A stretch of DNA of 64,000 nt from Stictocephala bisonia (lineage: Eukaryota > Arthropoda > Insecta > Hemiptera > Membracidae): the NCBI GenBank assembly GCA_035578905.1, contig JAQJVL010000047.1, positions 2,175,384 through 2,239,383 on the forward strand, in the 5' to 3' direction. Positions within the stretch are counted from its first letter, which is position 1. Each line of letters starts with the position of its first letter. The position numbers and the translations under genes are program-made. The notes beneath the pieces were generated by a model. It was not told where the DNA came from. It did not search any database and worked only from the letters and a program-made list of their open reading frames with translations. Of the stretch, positions 50,433-60,773 are shown one piece after another.

Positions 50433-53400
50433 CAGGGGCGCAGCCAGGAATTAAGTCTGGGGGGGGTTTATGGGCCACTAATACCAGGAGGTCTGGGGGG
50501 GTATGGAATACCCCCCAGGAAAAGCGGGGTCCCCCCACCACCGGAAAATTTTTGACATAAATTTGTGAGTTTTACAGCTTTCTGAGAGCTATTTTTTAAT
50601 CCTTACACTCGTCAATAAGTAATAGTAAATTCATTTAAGTAAAACAGATTAAACTTAAAACTATTTTATAATAATATACAGAAATTTTAAAGAGCATCAA
50701 CACAAAATTATAGTATACTGCTAAATGATTTAATGTAATATGTAATTAGTAATTAAAAACACATAATAATTCTTTTGAAATAATGAAACCGTTATTAAAA
50801 ATCACTTAAACTTTTATTCATAAAGGTTACAAAGTAATATTAATTCTTCGAGATTTTTTGGCCAGCTCATGTAGAATTTCGTCCTCTGTTATTGGAATCC
50901 TTGGATGAATAAAGGCTGAAGCCAGCCTATTAAGCCGTTCCTCTGATGTTCTGTTCCTCAAGTATGTTTTCAGCAATTTTAGGGAGGAAAACGACCTCCC
51001 TGCTGTGCATGTCGTTACTGGTATTGTTGCTAATATAGAAAGAAGGGAATGGACTGTGGGAGTGAGACCAGCATTGCAGTGTTGCAAAGCCTCAACTGCA
51101 TTTTTTGGCTTCCTTTCCTTTACTATTTCCTGCCATATTATGACTTCCCCATTTATTCCTGTCGTTTCTAGATCATAACATTCCGCCACATTCTGAATAT
51201 CGTCTGAGATGTCACATTCTTTATTGGGTTGCTGTAATATTGTTTGGAATTTGGAAAGTATTTCACTGTGCGTTTCAAACTTTTGCCCAAACGCCTCAAC
51301 CGTGTTCTCAATAAATGGGATTAACAATGATCTCGTAAAGTAATCTTCAACAGAGTCAGCTGGTACATTGTCCCTTATTGTCTGCCGCCCTGTCATTCTT
51401 GGTTTGACTACAGGTATCTCGAGATCTGCACAGAGCTCACTTGCTTTCTGAAAAATCGGTGCAAAGGTTTGGATTGCCTCTTTTCTATCCTCAGCTAACT
51501 TATTTTTTACTGTCATAGCAGTCTTCATGGCAGCCGAAAGATCAAGGTTTTCTTTCTGTAGATACACACTCAGAGGTAATGTCAGTGAAAACACATACTC
51601 AATAGAAAAGAGGCTGATAAAAAAAAACACATTTCCCAATTGAACACTGGAGAAGCTGAGCGTCCATAGCTGTTCTTTTATCACTCCAGGTTTTGATTTC
51701 ATCCAGCGCTGCCAGTATAGGGCGGAGTAACTGCACAAAAGATTGAACAGAATCATGACGTTCAACCCATCGAGTTGGACACATTCTTTTCAGCTTTTCT
51801 TTCTTTCGTTGGTCATTGTCCATTTTTTCAATCTGTGCCGATAGAATTGTTTGCCTTTTTGGTGTGTTAAAAAATTTGTATGCACTCTCAATTGTACCCA
51901 TGCAGTTTCGTACTCCTTGAACAGAACGACCTTCTGAAATGCAAAGATTCAAGCAGTGTGAGCTACAATGAACATATAAGGCTTTAGGGTACTTTTCCTT
52001 TATAATAGCTAGAACACCATTCATATGGCCACTCATAACCCCTGCGCCATCGTAACCTTGACCTACCATAAATTGAGCTTGAAGACTTAGATCGTTTATA
52101 GTTTTGCATATTACGTCAGCCAAACCTTTTCCAGTCATGTCAGTGACAGGAATGAATTGTAAAAATTCTTCGTGAACTTTTTCATTTTCTACAAATCTAA
52201 CACAGAATGTCATTTGAGCTATAGTTCCTACATCTGTTGTTTCGTCAATAAGAATAGAAAACCACTGAGCATCCTTAACTTTCTCAACTAGCTTTGTCAA
52301 AATAATTGTGTTCATGGATGTGAATATCTCGTTCTGTATTTGCCAGCTTGTGTAAGTTGCATTTGCTCCTGCATTCTCCAAGTGATTTTGCAAGACAGAA
52401 TCACCAGATTGAACCCTGAATCTCAATAAGGATTTTAAATTTCCCTCTCCTCTTTCACTAGGCTCGTTGAGCAAAACAGGTCCAGAGTCCCTGTGTCCAC
52501 GGAATGATAACCCTTTTCTTGCAAGAAATATCGCTGTAGATATAATTGGCTTTAATTGCTCTCTGTTCTTGTTTACTTGTGCAGCATGACCTGCATCTAA
52601 CACCTTGTCAATACTCGGGATGGTTTCGTTTGTTGTAGCTACAAATGTGCCTGCTGTTTTAAGACAATCAGAATGATATTTTGCCTTTTCATGCTCCCGA
52701 AAAACTTCCCTGGCATCTTTCCAGTTTTTGAATGGAACCTTTACTAGTTTTCCAGGACACGATCTTTGTTTTCCAACAGTAGTACAAAATAAAGCACAGA
52801 ACTTACAATATGCTCCGTCTTGGGATGATGAATATACGAGCCAATCCCACTCTCCACACTATTTTGCAACAAACTTCAAGTTTCTTGGCCCAGACGACGG
52901 AAATGTGTAACTCAAGGTAGGTGTCCAAGGGTTTAGAAGAAGTTGTTTCCTAGTGCTGGCATCAATCTGAAATGAATAGAAAATAATTAAACACTGTAAT
53001 AACCCACACATGAGATGGATAACGACAACAAACCATTTTAAAAATGTGTTATTAATTTTTTCTTTATTAGGGGGCCTACTAAAAACTGTTGAAAGTATTT
53101 GTTTTAAATTGAGTGATTTGTAACACAAAATTTAATTTAAATTTGTTTTATAGTACATCACTTAACTCATACTCGTGGCACCTCCCCCTCACCACAAAAG
53201 TAGGGTGAGTTGTAAACCAGGCACAGATAAAATTTTTCTCATTGGTAGTGACTGCCCATTGCAATAGGTTTATCGCGTTTATTACTACTACTTCCATTAT
53301 TATATGGAGGGACCTGAAAAAGAATTAATATGCGCGCACAGGCATGCGAGCGTGATCAACCTTAGACAACAATTAAATTCATACACAATTGATTATTACC

Positions 53401-54273
53401 TGTTTTCCAATGTATAGACCAATATCGTATTCAAAAGTTGTTGTTGTAGAGCCCATTACTTGTACAACAGTGGGGGCTGATGAAATATCCTTTTCTATTC
53501 TTGGCTTTTTAGCTGTCACGGCACTAGTACTTGGCCCATCTTTGTCTTCCATGTTTTCCAAATCTGGAGTTTTGTTGTTCACATCTACAACAATATAATA
53601 CAAAGAAACTAATTTTAGGTTTAAAAATTATTTAATTTATCTCTAACGTGTGTAACTGTGAAACTACTGTAAAAACTGTGTAACAGTTTTATAATAATTT
53701 ATCACTAAGTACTCTTTTAACAGTAGTTCATACACAATGCGGCCAAATATAGGCTATAAGAAAAATGGAAGATTACGTTTACCTGAACACGTTAATGTTG
53801 AAGATTCCTTTGATGCAGAAGCATCCACACTCTGGCTGAAGAATCTCCTAATATCCATTTGTGCTTCTGCCTACTAGCAGCCACAGCACTTATGAGAATG
53901 ATAGTCACTCCCGAACAAGCCTAAACCTAAACATAGTGACACCTAAGTGGTGCAGATTCGTTCATCGTTCATGCGTTAGGTCAAACGGTCAAACCACCAC
54001 TGCGGCGCATGCACGCTCTGTCTCCTGCGATGCAGTGTTGCCAATCCGAAAAAACATTTTATACCTACGCACCTATACTCGCCACGCCACCCACCCAGCT
54101 GACTCAATTGTAAACTCTATTCTGTGAATAGTTTGACGTTTTGTTTGTGAGTCATCCGTCCCCATAATACTAGTTTCATAAATTTGACTCATTAAAATAT
54201 TTTTTCTAAAAAAAAAACGCTGAGCTCTGGGGGGGGTTTCAACTCCCAAAACCCCCCCCTCGCTGCGCCACTG
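50433..54273 (-). mobile_element. hAT transposon (3.84 kb) inserted in the LINE
   Basis: The ends are CAGGGGCGCAGCCAGGAA and, on the other strand, CAGTGGCGCAGCGAGGGG, typical hAT terminal repeats. ATTAGCCT stands on both sides (50425-50432 and 54274-54281) as an exact 8-bp target duplication. The interior carries one split transposase gene on the minus strand (50827-53858). G-runs near both ends produce short chance ORFs. Confidence 0.95.
50827..53858 (-). pseudogene. hAT transposase gene (TTF-type zinc finger, DUF4371-like), three exons
   Basis: Exon 1 53858-53783 (MDIRRFFSQSVDASASKESS; donor CAG|GTAAAC), exon 2 53584-53400 (acceptor TTGTAG; ends GKQ|GTAATA), exon 3 52966 down to 50827 (acceptor TTTCAG). 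Phases agree. Domains: a TTF-type/BED-like zinc-binding region (GEWDWLVYSSSQDGAYCKFC, later FREHEKAKYH), RNase-H-like core with LIDETTDVG, GQGYDGAGVMSG, VHCSSHCLNL and RMCPTRWVERHDSV, and the C-terminal dimerisation block TCTAGRSFSSLKLLKTYLRN. It resembles the ZMYM1/THAP0-related hAT group. Two lesions: TAG at 52859-52861 for Tyr in FVAKYCGEW, and a frameshift at a T9 run near 51625. The exons at 53783-52966 and the long open stretches imply recent activity. Confidence 0.88.
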
Positions 54274-54281
54274 ATTAGCCT

Positions 54282-56899
54282 AACATCCAAATCCACAGTT
54301 TCTCTCAAAATATACATCTGAAAGCATAATGAACTCAGCCTTTTATTTAGTTTTTCTATTAAAGGCTTCCAAGTAACATTTTTATCAATATGCATACCTA
54401 AAAACTGTACGGTATCTGTAATGTTTATAGTGCTGTTGTCAAAGATTATGCTTCTATCAAATGTATTTTTATTCTGTTGAGTTTGAAATTTTATTATTTC
54501 AGTTTTTTCTCCATTTAATTTAAATCCATTTATATCAAACCACTGTTTTATTTCTGGTAAAATCCTTCCTATTGCCTTCCTTAGCTCATTATTATTATTA
54601 CATCTCAATAGTATTGAGGTATCATCGGCATACAAAAAGATATTAGCATGATTAATGTTCAAGGGTAAGTCATTTATGTACAAGACAAACAACAAGGGTC
54701 CTAATATTGAGCCCTGGGGTACGCCATTTTTAATCTCCTTCCAATTTGATATGTATCTAACATTGTTTTTATTTATGACAACTCTCTGTTTTCTGTTTGA
54801 CAGGTATGATCTAAACCAATTCAATGCTCCGTCACAAATGCCATAAAATTTTACTTTTTCAATTAATAAATTATGGTTAACACAATCAAATGCCTTGGAC
54901 AAGTCACAGAAAATACCTGCGGTACTCTGTGACCTATCCAATCCCTCCGTAAAATGCTTGATCAATTCTGCTGCTGCATCTACGGCACTTCGTCCAGGTT
55001 GAAAACCATACTGATTTTTACATATCACATTTTCACGATTGAGGAATGCACTTAGCTGGTCATGAACTACTTTTTCAAAAATTTTTGATAGACTTGGTAA
55101 GACTGATACTGGTCTATAATTGTCAGGATTTTCCTTGTCACATTTTTTATAAATAGGTATCACACTTGCATATTTTAACTGATTTGGGAAAATTCCTTCA
55201 TTGAAATATTGATTAACTATTAAACTCAATGGCTTTGAAATGTACTGTACAGTATTTTTCAAAATATCATCCCACCCGACTGATTTTTTATTTTTTAGAT
55301 TTGTTATAACTTTACTTATTATACTTGGTGCCACAGTATTGGAACTCAAAAACATTGTTTAACACATCCCTTTTATCTAAACAATTTTTAGCAGCTTCTT
55401 CTGAAGTTAACCTGTTTGAATTACATCCTATATTAACAAACATTTTATTGAACTTACAAGCTATTTCATTTCCATTTAAAGTTTCTTTATCATCAAACTT
55501 AATTTTGTCAAACTCTACTTACAGTTTTAACACTTTTTTTTAATCCTAATTCATTTTTAACTATGTGCCATGTAGCCTTGCTTTTATTTTCCGAGTTTAA
55601 AATAAATTTACTATTTGCCATTCTTTTAGCAGCAACACAGATATTCCTAAAGACTTTTTTATAATTTTTTACATAAATTAAAAAGTTAATATCTTTAGAT
55701 GTTTTTGATAATCTATGGAGTTCTCTTTTCTTTCTACTCGAGATACGAATTCCTATTGTAACCCAACTCTTGTTTGAATATTTAGTCTGTTTTGAATTTT
55801 TTAATTTTATAGCTTTTTTGGGAAAGAATTGATTAAAATTTGATATGAACAATGAAAAAAATGAATCAAAGTTTTGTTGAGACGAGCTAGTATGATTGAA
55901 ATTCCAATCATCAATTCGTTTTATATATTGTGCAAAACAAAGTAAGCCTGATTTTGTAAAAAATCTTTTTCTCACTGACCTAATACATAATAGTTCATTA
56001 GTATTTTCATAAAGTGTCATTAATAAGGCTCTGTGGTCAGATATGCCAAGCTCTATATTAATGAGGTACCTTTGGCCAACATGCTTATTTGAGATTATGT
56101 TATCTATACAAGACTTAGAGTCATTAGCTATTCTTGTTGGTGAATAAAAGTTGATATTAAATCCACTTGTTTCTAATATATTCAATAACATATTTTTTAA
56201 TTTTGGATTTCGACTAGTTTTTTGACAATCAATGTTGAGATCGGAGGCAATATATATATTTTTTGTCTTGGATTATTTTTTTAATCTGCAGATTCATTTT
56301 TCCAGCTTGTTTAGAAATATATTCATATTAACTGTGACTGTATTATGGTATAAAGAAACCACTATGTGTGGGATTTGATTTGGATCAACAAACTCAATAC
56401 AACAAACCTCAAAACTAAGTCTTCATCTAAACTGCGAACTATATCCTTTCGTGACTTAAATTGTATATTATCTTTAATCAGAATACAGGAACCGTCCCGT
56501 ATAGATTCTTTCCGGCAATAAAAATCTGCTAATGTGTAATTTTGAATGTTGTTCTGTAGTAAACATAACTCGTTTTCTTTCAACCAGTGCTCATTCAAAC
56601 ATATAACATCTACATGTAATTTGGTTAGTAGTAGATTGAACTCTTCGACCTTTGCTAATAACTTTAAGCCCTGTATATTATAGTGCATCAACCATTTACA
56701 GTTGTTGTAAACTCTACTATTGACATCTGTTATATCATTCAAATAATTTTCTATGTTTAATGAGTGAGTATCATAATTCTCAATACATAAATCAAAACCA
56801 TTAACAATTGCACTATGGAAGTTAGAATTTTGAATAGCTGAATCATCTTTTGAATTTATTGTCAAAATTGCAGATACATGATCCTTGTCAGTAAAATCT
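54282..56899 (-). pseudogene. LINE ORF2, 5' part: APE endonuclease and reverse transcriptase
   Basis: Endonuclease pieces: HYNIQGLKLLAKVEEFNLLL with VDVICLNEHWL (metal-binding Glu) at 56865-56400, a frame change near 56398 (VDPNQIPHIVVVSLYHNT), then DLNIDC and GISDHRALL (SDH catalytic block) near 56030. The RT follows: DNYRPVSVLPSLSKIFEKV, GIFCDLSKAFDCVNH (motif A), NGVPQGSILGPLLFVLYIND (motif B), NIFLYADDTSIL (motif C, YADD), and GFKLNGEKTEII. The longest open stretch is 55355-54282; codons beyond 54273 in that frame belong to the hAT end. Frameshifts near 56398, 56283 and 55500 kill it. No ATG survives at the expected ORF2 start. Confidence 0.88.
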
Positions 56900-57020
56900 A
56901 GTTTAAACTATGATGAGACTGCACTTTATCACTATTACCACTATTACTCTGCTCTAGCGCCTCCTTGTAAGTGAGGTCGCCGGGTACCACTTTAACTTTT
57001 TCCCATTGGCTGGATGTTCT

Positions 57021-57695
57021 TTAAGTGGGTGGGATATTTACCAGTGATTCCCTTGAAGTTGTTGGGGATGCAGAGAGTCTCGCCTCAATCTCGATGGCCT
57101 CGCTTAGAAGACAATTACTTTTTTCACACTTCTTTATTTCTTCTCTCAAGGCTTCTATAAAATCAGAATGCGAAAGTCCACTTCTGAGCCTATTAAATGA
57201 TTGTTCATTGTTGGTCACAACTTGGATCTTAGCTTCAGTATTTTTTTCTTTTTTGGAATTTAACATGTTGTGGGCAAAATGCTGAATACTGATGAGATCC
57301 CTCACACAGCCCATAGGGGAGCACAGGAGTACCTTGAGAGCTCTTGACCTAAATTCTTGCGTTAAATTCATAAAAGCCCTATCATATTCATCCACTGAAG
57401 GTTTTCCCAGGTATTTGTCTTTTGTAAGAAGGCTAAAAACTGTAACACCATCCCCCATTTTCTGGCAAGCCAGATACCTACTTAAGCAGTGTGATGGTTT
57501 AGGTCTTCCAATTATCTTACGGAACGTGACAGCTACACCTGCACTCATATGCCTATTGTCAAAGAAATCTCTTGATATACAGTGAGCGAAAGCTGCCTCA
57601 GACTCATCCTTAAAACTTTCTATGACATCTCCCATGTCTGCTTCCACAACTTCAATATTATTGCTCTCTTTTGAAGGAAGAGTAAAGGTTTTCCC
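57021..57695 (-). pseudogene. Macro domain and ORF1 tail
   Basis: From the frame's linker (NCLGKTFTLPSKESNN) it enters FAHCISRDF, MSAGVAVTFRKIIGRP, SHCLSRYLACQKMGDGVTVF, LLTKDKYLGKPSVDEYDRAF and VLLCSPMGCVRDL. AHC..D..M.AG.A..F and the S.P..GC motif are the ADP-ribose-binding loops of macro domains. The Gly-rich loop is partly altered (MGCVRD for IGCGLD). An acidic/coiled C-terminal segment (EALREEIKKCEKSN, EIEARLS) follows, then a TAA at 57021 that looks secondary. The frame is offset from the esterase by an A-run slip. Confidence 0.8.
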
Positions 57696-58236
57696 TAAAC
57701 AATTTTTTTCTTCTTGGCTCGTTTTTTTCCCTTTATATTATATACAAAATCAACAATCATGCAACCAAGTTTTTTCTTTCCTTTATAGTTTAAGTGCAAT
57801 CCCTGTCTCGTAAAATGAAAGCGTTTGAAATAATCTAAATCAATCAAATTAACATTTGTCATTCTTAAAACAATTTCTCTTATATAGCTATTAATCAAGG
57901 CTAAGTCATAATGAACTGAGTTATCATGGTGTATATCATATCGAGGAGGGATTGTCGTTACACACACCGGCTCAAAGATTGCAGTTCAGTTTCCAGTTTT
58001 TTGTATATAGTTTGAGGAGATCCTTTTAAAATATCATTTGTTCCTGCAATTATTATTAGAGGACGTTGCAGAGATTTAGCAGCTTGATTATAGACTTGTT
58101 GGATATCAGCTCCAGATTTGACTACACCATCCACATGGATCCTTCCCTTACTGCAGGAACCAATAATCTCTGGCAGTCCTTTACCTTGGCTGTCAGCGTA
58201 CAACTCTACTTTTACTTTTTCAAAAGACCATTCATA
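57695..58236 (-). pseudogene. SGNH-hydrolase (esterase) domain
   Basis: Block I is YADSQGKGL (nucleophile Ser of the G/A-D-S motif), block III is IIIAGTNDIL (GTND with the oxyanion Asn) and block V is FTRQGLHLNYKGK (catalytic His). The N-terminal part (58203-57958) and the rest (57967-57695) are in different frames; the shift sits in the GTGTGTGT run at about 57960-57968, and loss of one GT pair explains it. Such esterase domains are known in ORF1 of CR1-like LINEs, which supports assignment of the whole string to the element. Confidence 0.85.
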
Positions 58237-58739
58237 CTTGCCTCTTTGATGTTATACTCGTGAACATGATTTTTCACTTTTTTACCTATATTGTTAGTTT
58301 TATTTACATTCTTTTCATTAGCTTCATTTGTTTGCTGTGACTCCTGCTTTTCAGACAGTATATGAAAGCTATTTGATGTTGGGATGGTAGGTGTTCTTGT
58401 AGTTAATATTTTCTGCGTAGGTTTACTTTTATAGCTTTTGGACCTTTTATCAAATTGCCATACGCCTTGTGGTTGGTTTTCTTTCACACGTTTTGTATTT
58501 GTTCTTTTTACATTATTATCACCTACTTGAACTCGAGGTACAGTAGGACGAGATTTGAAGTTCTTAAACATCATGTCTGATACAGTCTGAGAATTTATCT
58601 GTAAATATGGATAGTTGTGCCACTGAAGTGCCAATTGAGACCTCTTTGTTAAGATGTCAGAGTGACGGATTGTGCATACCAATTTTCCATCCATTGAGTC
58701 CAAAAGTCCACAATCTATCAGTTGTAAAAGAATTTCCAT
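58212..58739 (-). pseudogene. ORF1 middle: end of C48 domain and basic linker
   Basis: It continues the C48 frame. The first ~25 residues complete the protease fold (FMEILLQLIDCGLL). The remainder is low-complexity, rich in Lys/Asn/Gln/Thr/Ser (KRTNTKRVKENQ, KRSKSYKSKPTQK), likely a disordered, possibly RNA-binding linker. The frame ends a few codons before the esterase, which continues in another frame with FEKVKVELYADSQGKG. Confidence 0.7.
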
Positions 58740-59384
58740 GAAAATGGTTCAGTAAATCCCAAAATCAACAGTATTAGGCTGTTGAGGAACCTCGATAGAT
58801 TGGAGAGGGATATCATTTCCCACACCTAGGTGTTTTTGAGCCTTTTTAGCAACCCATTGAGCATGCACTAGATTGTAAGTGCCACATGAGTCAAAATATA
58901 AAAATGCATGCAGGTTTCTTACAAACACCATAAGGCTCCAGTGGGACCCTTCTGTTTTATACAAGTATTGTGTGTCTTCTGGATCATTTTCTTGCCCATC
59001 TTGCTTCAGATCATGAATTGGGAAAAAGATATAGTTTCTGTTAAATAATTCTAGTGGCTCGAGAAGATGATTATAATCATTTAGGCTTTTGACAGCGTGA
59101 GTTACTACCGGATTCATAAGTAAAATTTTTTTATCAGATTGTTCAACTAAATTCGTAAGGGTATCATAATACAACCGGATAGTGTCATCGGTTACCCATT
59201 TGTTTTCTAGTAGAGAAAGACTAATTGAAAATCTCTTATCGGTATTGGTGCTCTTTCTGCTTTCAGGCTTTTTAACTTTGTCCATATCACTTAAACTTGT
59301 GATAGTCTCTGTCTGTACAGATTTAGTAAGTGGAGATTTATTAGATAGCTTTTGGTGGAGTAATGGTGTGTTTGAAGAAAACAT
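58640..59384 (-). pseudogene. Ulp1/SENP-like (C48) cysteine-protease domain, catalytic Cys lost
   Basis: After a ~55-residue Lys/Ser-rich linker the text runs WVTDDTIRLYYDTL, ILLMNPVVTHAVK, YIFFPIHD, GSHWSLMVFVR (catalytic His), FLYFDSCGTYN (catalytic Asp), VPQQPNTVD (oxyanion Gln), then FGIY and TGA. In C48 peptidases the end is DCGIYV: here the nucleophile codon is TTT (58761-58763) and the stop (58749-58751) falls three codons later. The frame then goes on as TIFMEILLQLIDCG, the normal final helix. The nearest familiar relative is SENP8/NEDP1 by the WL.DD and HWSL patterns. Function in a live copy: processing ubiquitin-like proteins. Confidence 0.85.
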
Positions 59385-59441
59385 TTTATTAATACCAGTT
59401 AAGATTGTTTTTTTGTTTATTTGATGGGGTTTTCTGATGAA

Positions 59442-59669
59442 CTAATGGTGTGGTTTACATTCACTATAATAGACAATATCAGTTTTATTAACGAAAGCAG
59501 TTTCATTTGTTGAAAAAAAGGTAACTTCATACTTTGTTACATTTTTGTAAGTTTCCTCATCAATGCCAGTTATTTTTCCAGGCCAATAGGGAAATCCTCT
59601 AACTTTGGCAAAAATTAAATCATTGATTTTTATGTCACTTTTAGAAATATTTCTTAATGAAGTACTCAT
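59442..59669 (-). pseudogene. PWWP domain at ORF1 N-terminus
   Basis: 75 codons: MSTSLRN, then INDLIFAKVRGFPYWPGKIT, and downstream YEVTFFSTNETAFV. The FAKVRGFPYWPGKI string is the PWWP hallmark (here YWP in the P-W-W-P position), and the following beta-strands with FF.T.E are as in HDGF/DNMT3-type PWWP domains that bind methylated nucleosomal histone H3. The TAG after PHH is followed in the same frame by 19 sense codons reaching the next Met, so the domain was probably fused to the protease. Confidence 0.85.
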
Positions 59670-59700
59670 TGTGGTAGTAATATTTCACAATTAAATCCAG

Positions 59701-60773
59701 TTTATCTTTAAAGCCGATAATTCAAAATGTGGGAAATATGTTATTACAACGTCTCTAATGTTATAGTATGTCTCTAATACTATAATGATTTAGTTTAAGC
59801 TCAGTGTCAAAATAGTTAATGGAGCTGATTATAAGTTGGTCATATATTAATGTAATTATATGACAATATCAAATAACTGTATCTGTCAACTTTAAGTAGG
59901 AGTTAAAATTCTTCACATTTAAATTCTTAAAAATTAATTTATTTTTTATTTTAAACTAATTAGTTAATAGAAAAATCCAAACGTCAGATATAAATTGTAA
60001 ATATCCAATGTCCAAATAAGTAGTGTATTAAAATATCTGATCCTATTTCCAGGTAGAAAGATAACAATGTTACTCTTCTCTTATCAGTTTGCTTGTACAG
60101 TTGCCAAATCCAATAGTATTTACAACTATCAATCTTCCACCTTGCCAGTAATAAAAGGGTTACATTCTTCGTCTACCTCATCTGCTTTGTAATTTTAGTT
60201 CAAGTCAACATTTCTACAGTTTCTTGATTAGTGAATTATTTGTAATATTCATCTACTACTTTGCGCTTCATCATTTTTTAACATACAGGAACTGTTCTTG
60301 TTATTTCAGTTAAACTTTCAAAACTTTAAGAATTGTTTCCTTTAAGGCCATCGAATATTTTTCTCCAGTATTGTTTCAAAGCCTCTGATTACACATTTTC
60401 TGAAGCCTGCACACACCATTAAATTACATGTTTCATATTTACAGTTTTCAGAGTTTTTTTCATGGTTTTGTTGTTATCATTATATTGCTTGATGGTACTT
60501 AACAATAGCCCACGGTAGTGTCTCTAATACACTCTGGCCTAGTAGTGGTTGAATGAGATTGGTTACATTTGCAAGAAGGAAATGGTTTATATGTGCATTT
60601 GGTGCCAAAGGAACGGTTATTCGTTATTTTTGTATTTTTGTCTGGAGCAGATTATTCCTCTGATGGAGCTTGTAATATTTTAGGCAAATTTTTGAGATTA
60701 ACTCCTGCCTTAATGCTATTGCGAATGTGGTCATAATTGAAGACCTTGGTTTAATCTTCAAAGTCTGTTTTAA
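59701..60773. other. AT-rich DNA upstream of the LINE, with a weak coding remnant
   Basis: 59701-60500 shows nothing. Read on the minus strand, 60760-60530 contains VFNYDHIRNSIKAGVNLKNL, PKILQAPSEE and, after a stop, FGTKCTYKPFPSCKCNQSHS. This is protein-like composition with regular Cys spacing but no family I recognise. Likely a decayed mobile-element ORF. Confidence 0.35.

Larger units (their letters stand above)
56898..59669 (-). pseudogene. LINE ORF1: PWWP + Ulp1/C48 + SGNH + macro polyprotein
   Basis: About 920 codons from the ATG at 59669 (A at -3, in-frame TGA 15 nt upstream) to the TAG at 56898-56900. The pieces 59669-59442, 59384-58749 and 58739-58212 are in one frame, separated only by a TAG (59442-59444) and a TGA (58749-58751). 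A frame change near 58220-58240 leads to the esterase, a second at a GTGTGTGT run near 57960 stays within it, and a third at an A-run near 57700 leads to the macro domain. A TAA at 57021-57023 is followed by 40 clearly coding residues (VVPGDLTYKEALE). So one ancestral protein is broken by six small lesions. Possible role, by inference: RNP formation plus handling of host modifications. Confidence 0.8.
49757..59700 (-). mobile_element. Non-LTR retrotransposon with multidomain ORF1 (interrupted by a hAT)
   Basis: Minus-strand LINE of about 6.1 kb once the inserted hAT (50433-54273) is discounted. Order 5' to 3': ORF1 (59669-56898) with PWWP, C48, SGNH and macro domains; ORF2 (about 56899-49876) with APE endonuclease and reverse transcriptase; a ~120-bp 3' UTR ending near AATAAAGATCTTGATTCTTG. 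RT motifs and C-terminus place it near the jockey/CR1 group by eye; clade not proven. Esterase domains in CR1-like ORF1s are described (Kapitonov and Jurka); I do not recall this four-domain set. The 5' edge is approximate. All lesions are stops and 1-2 base slips. Confidence 0.85.

Noticed and set aside
50341..50560. Small ORFs at the hAT/LINE boundary
   Set aside because: They cross the transposon terminus and G-runs; shadows of the RT and the terminal repeat.
57021..59669. Separate host genes for PWWP, SENP-like, SGNH and macro proteins
   Set aside because: Same strand and largely same frame, coding text bridges the stops, and they abut an endonuclease-RT ORF; a retrotransposon ORF1 explains all of it.
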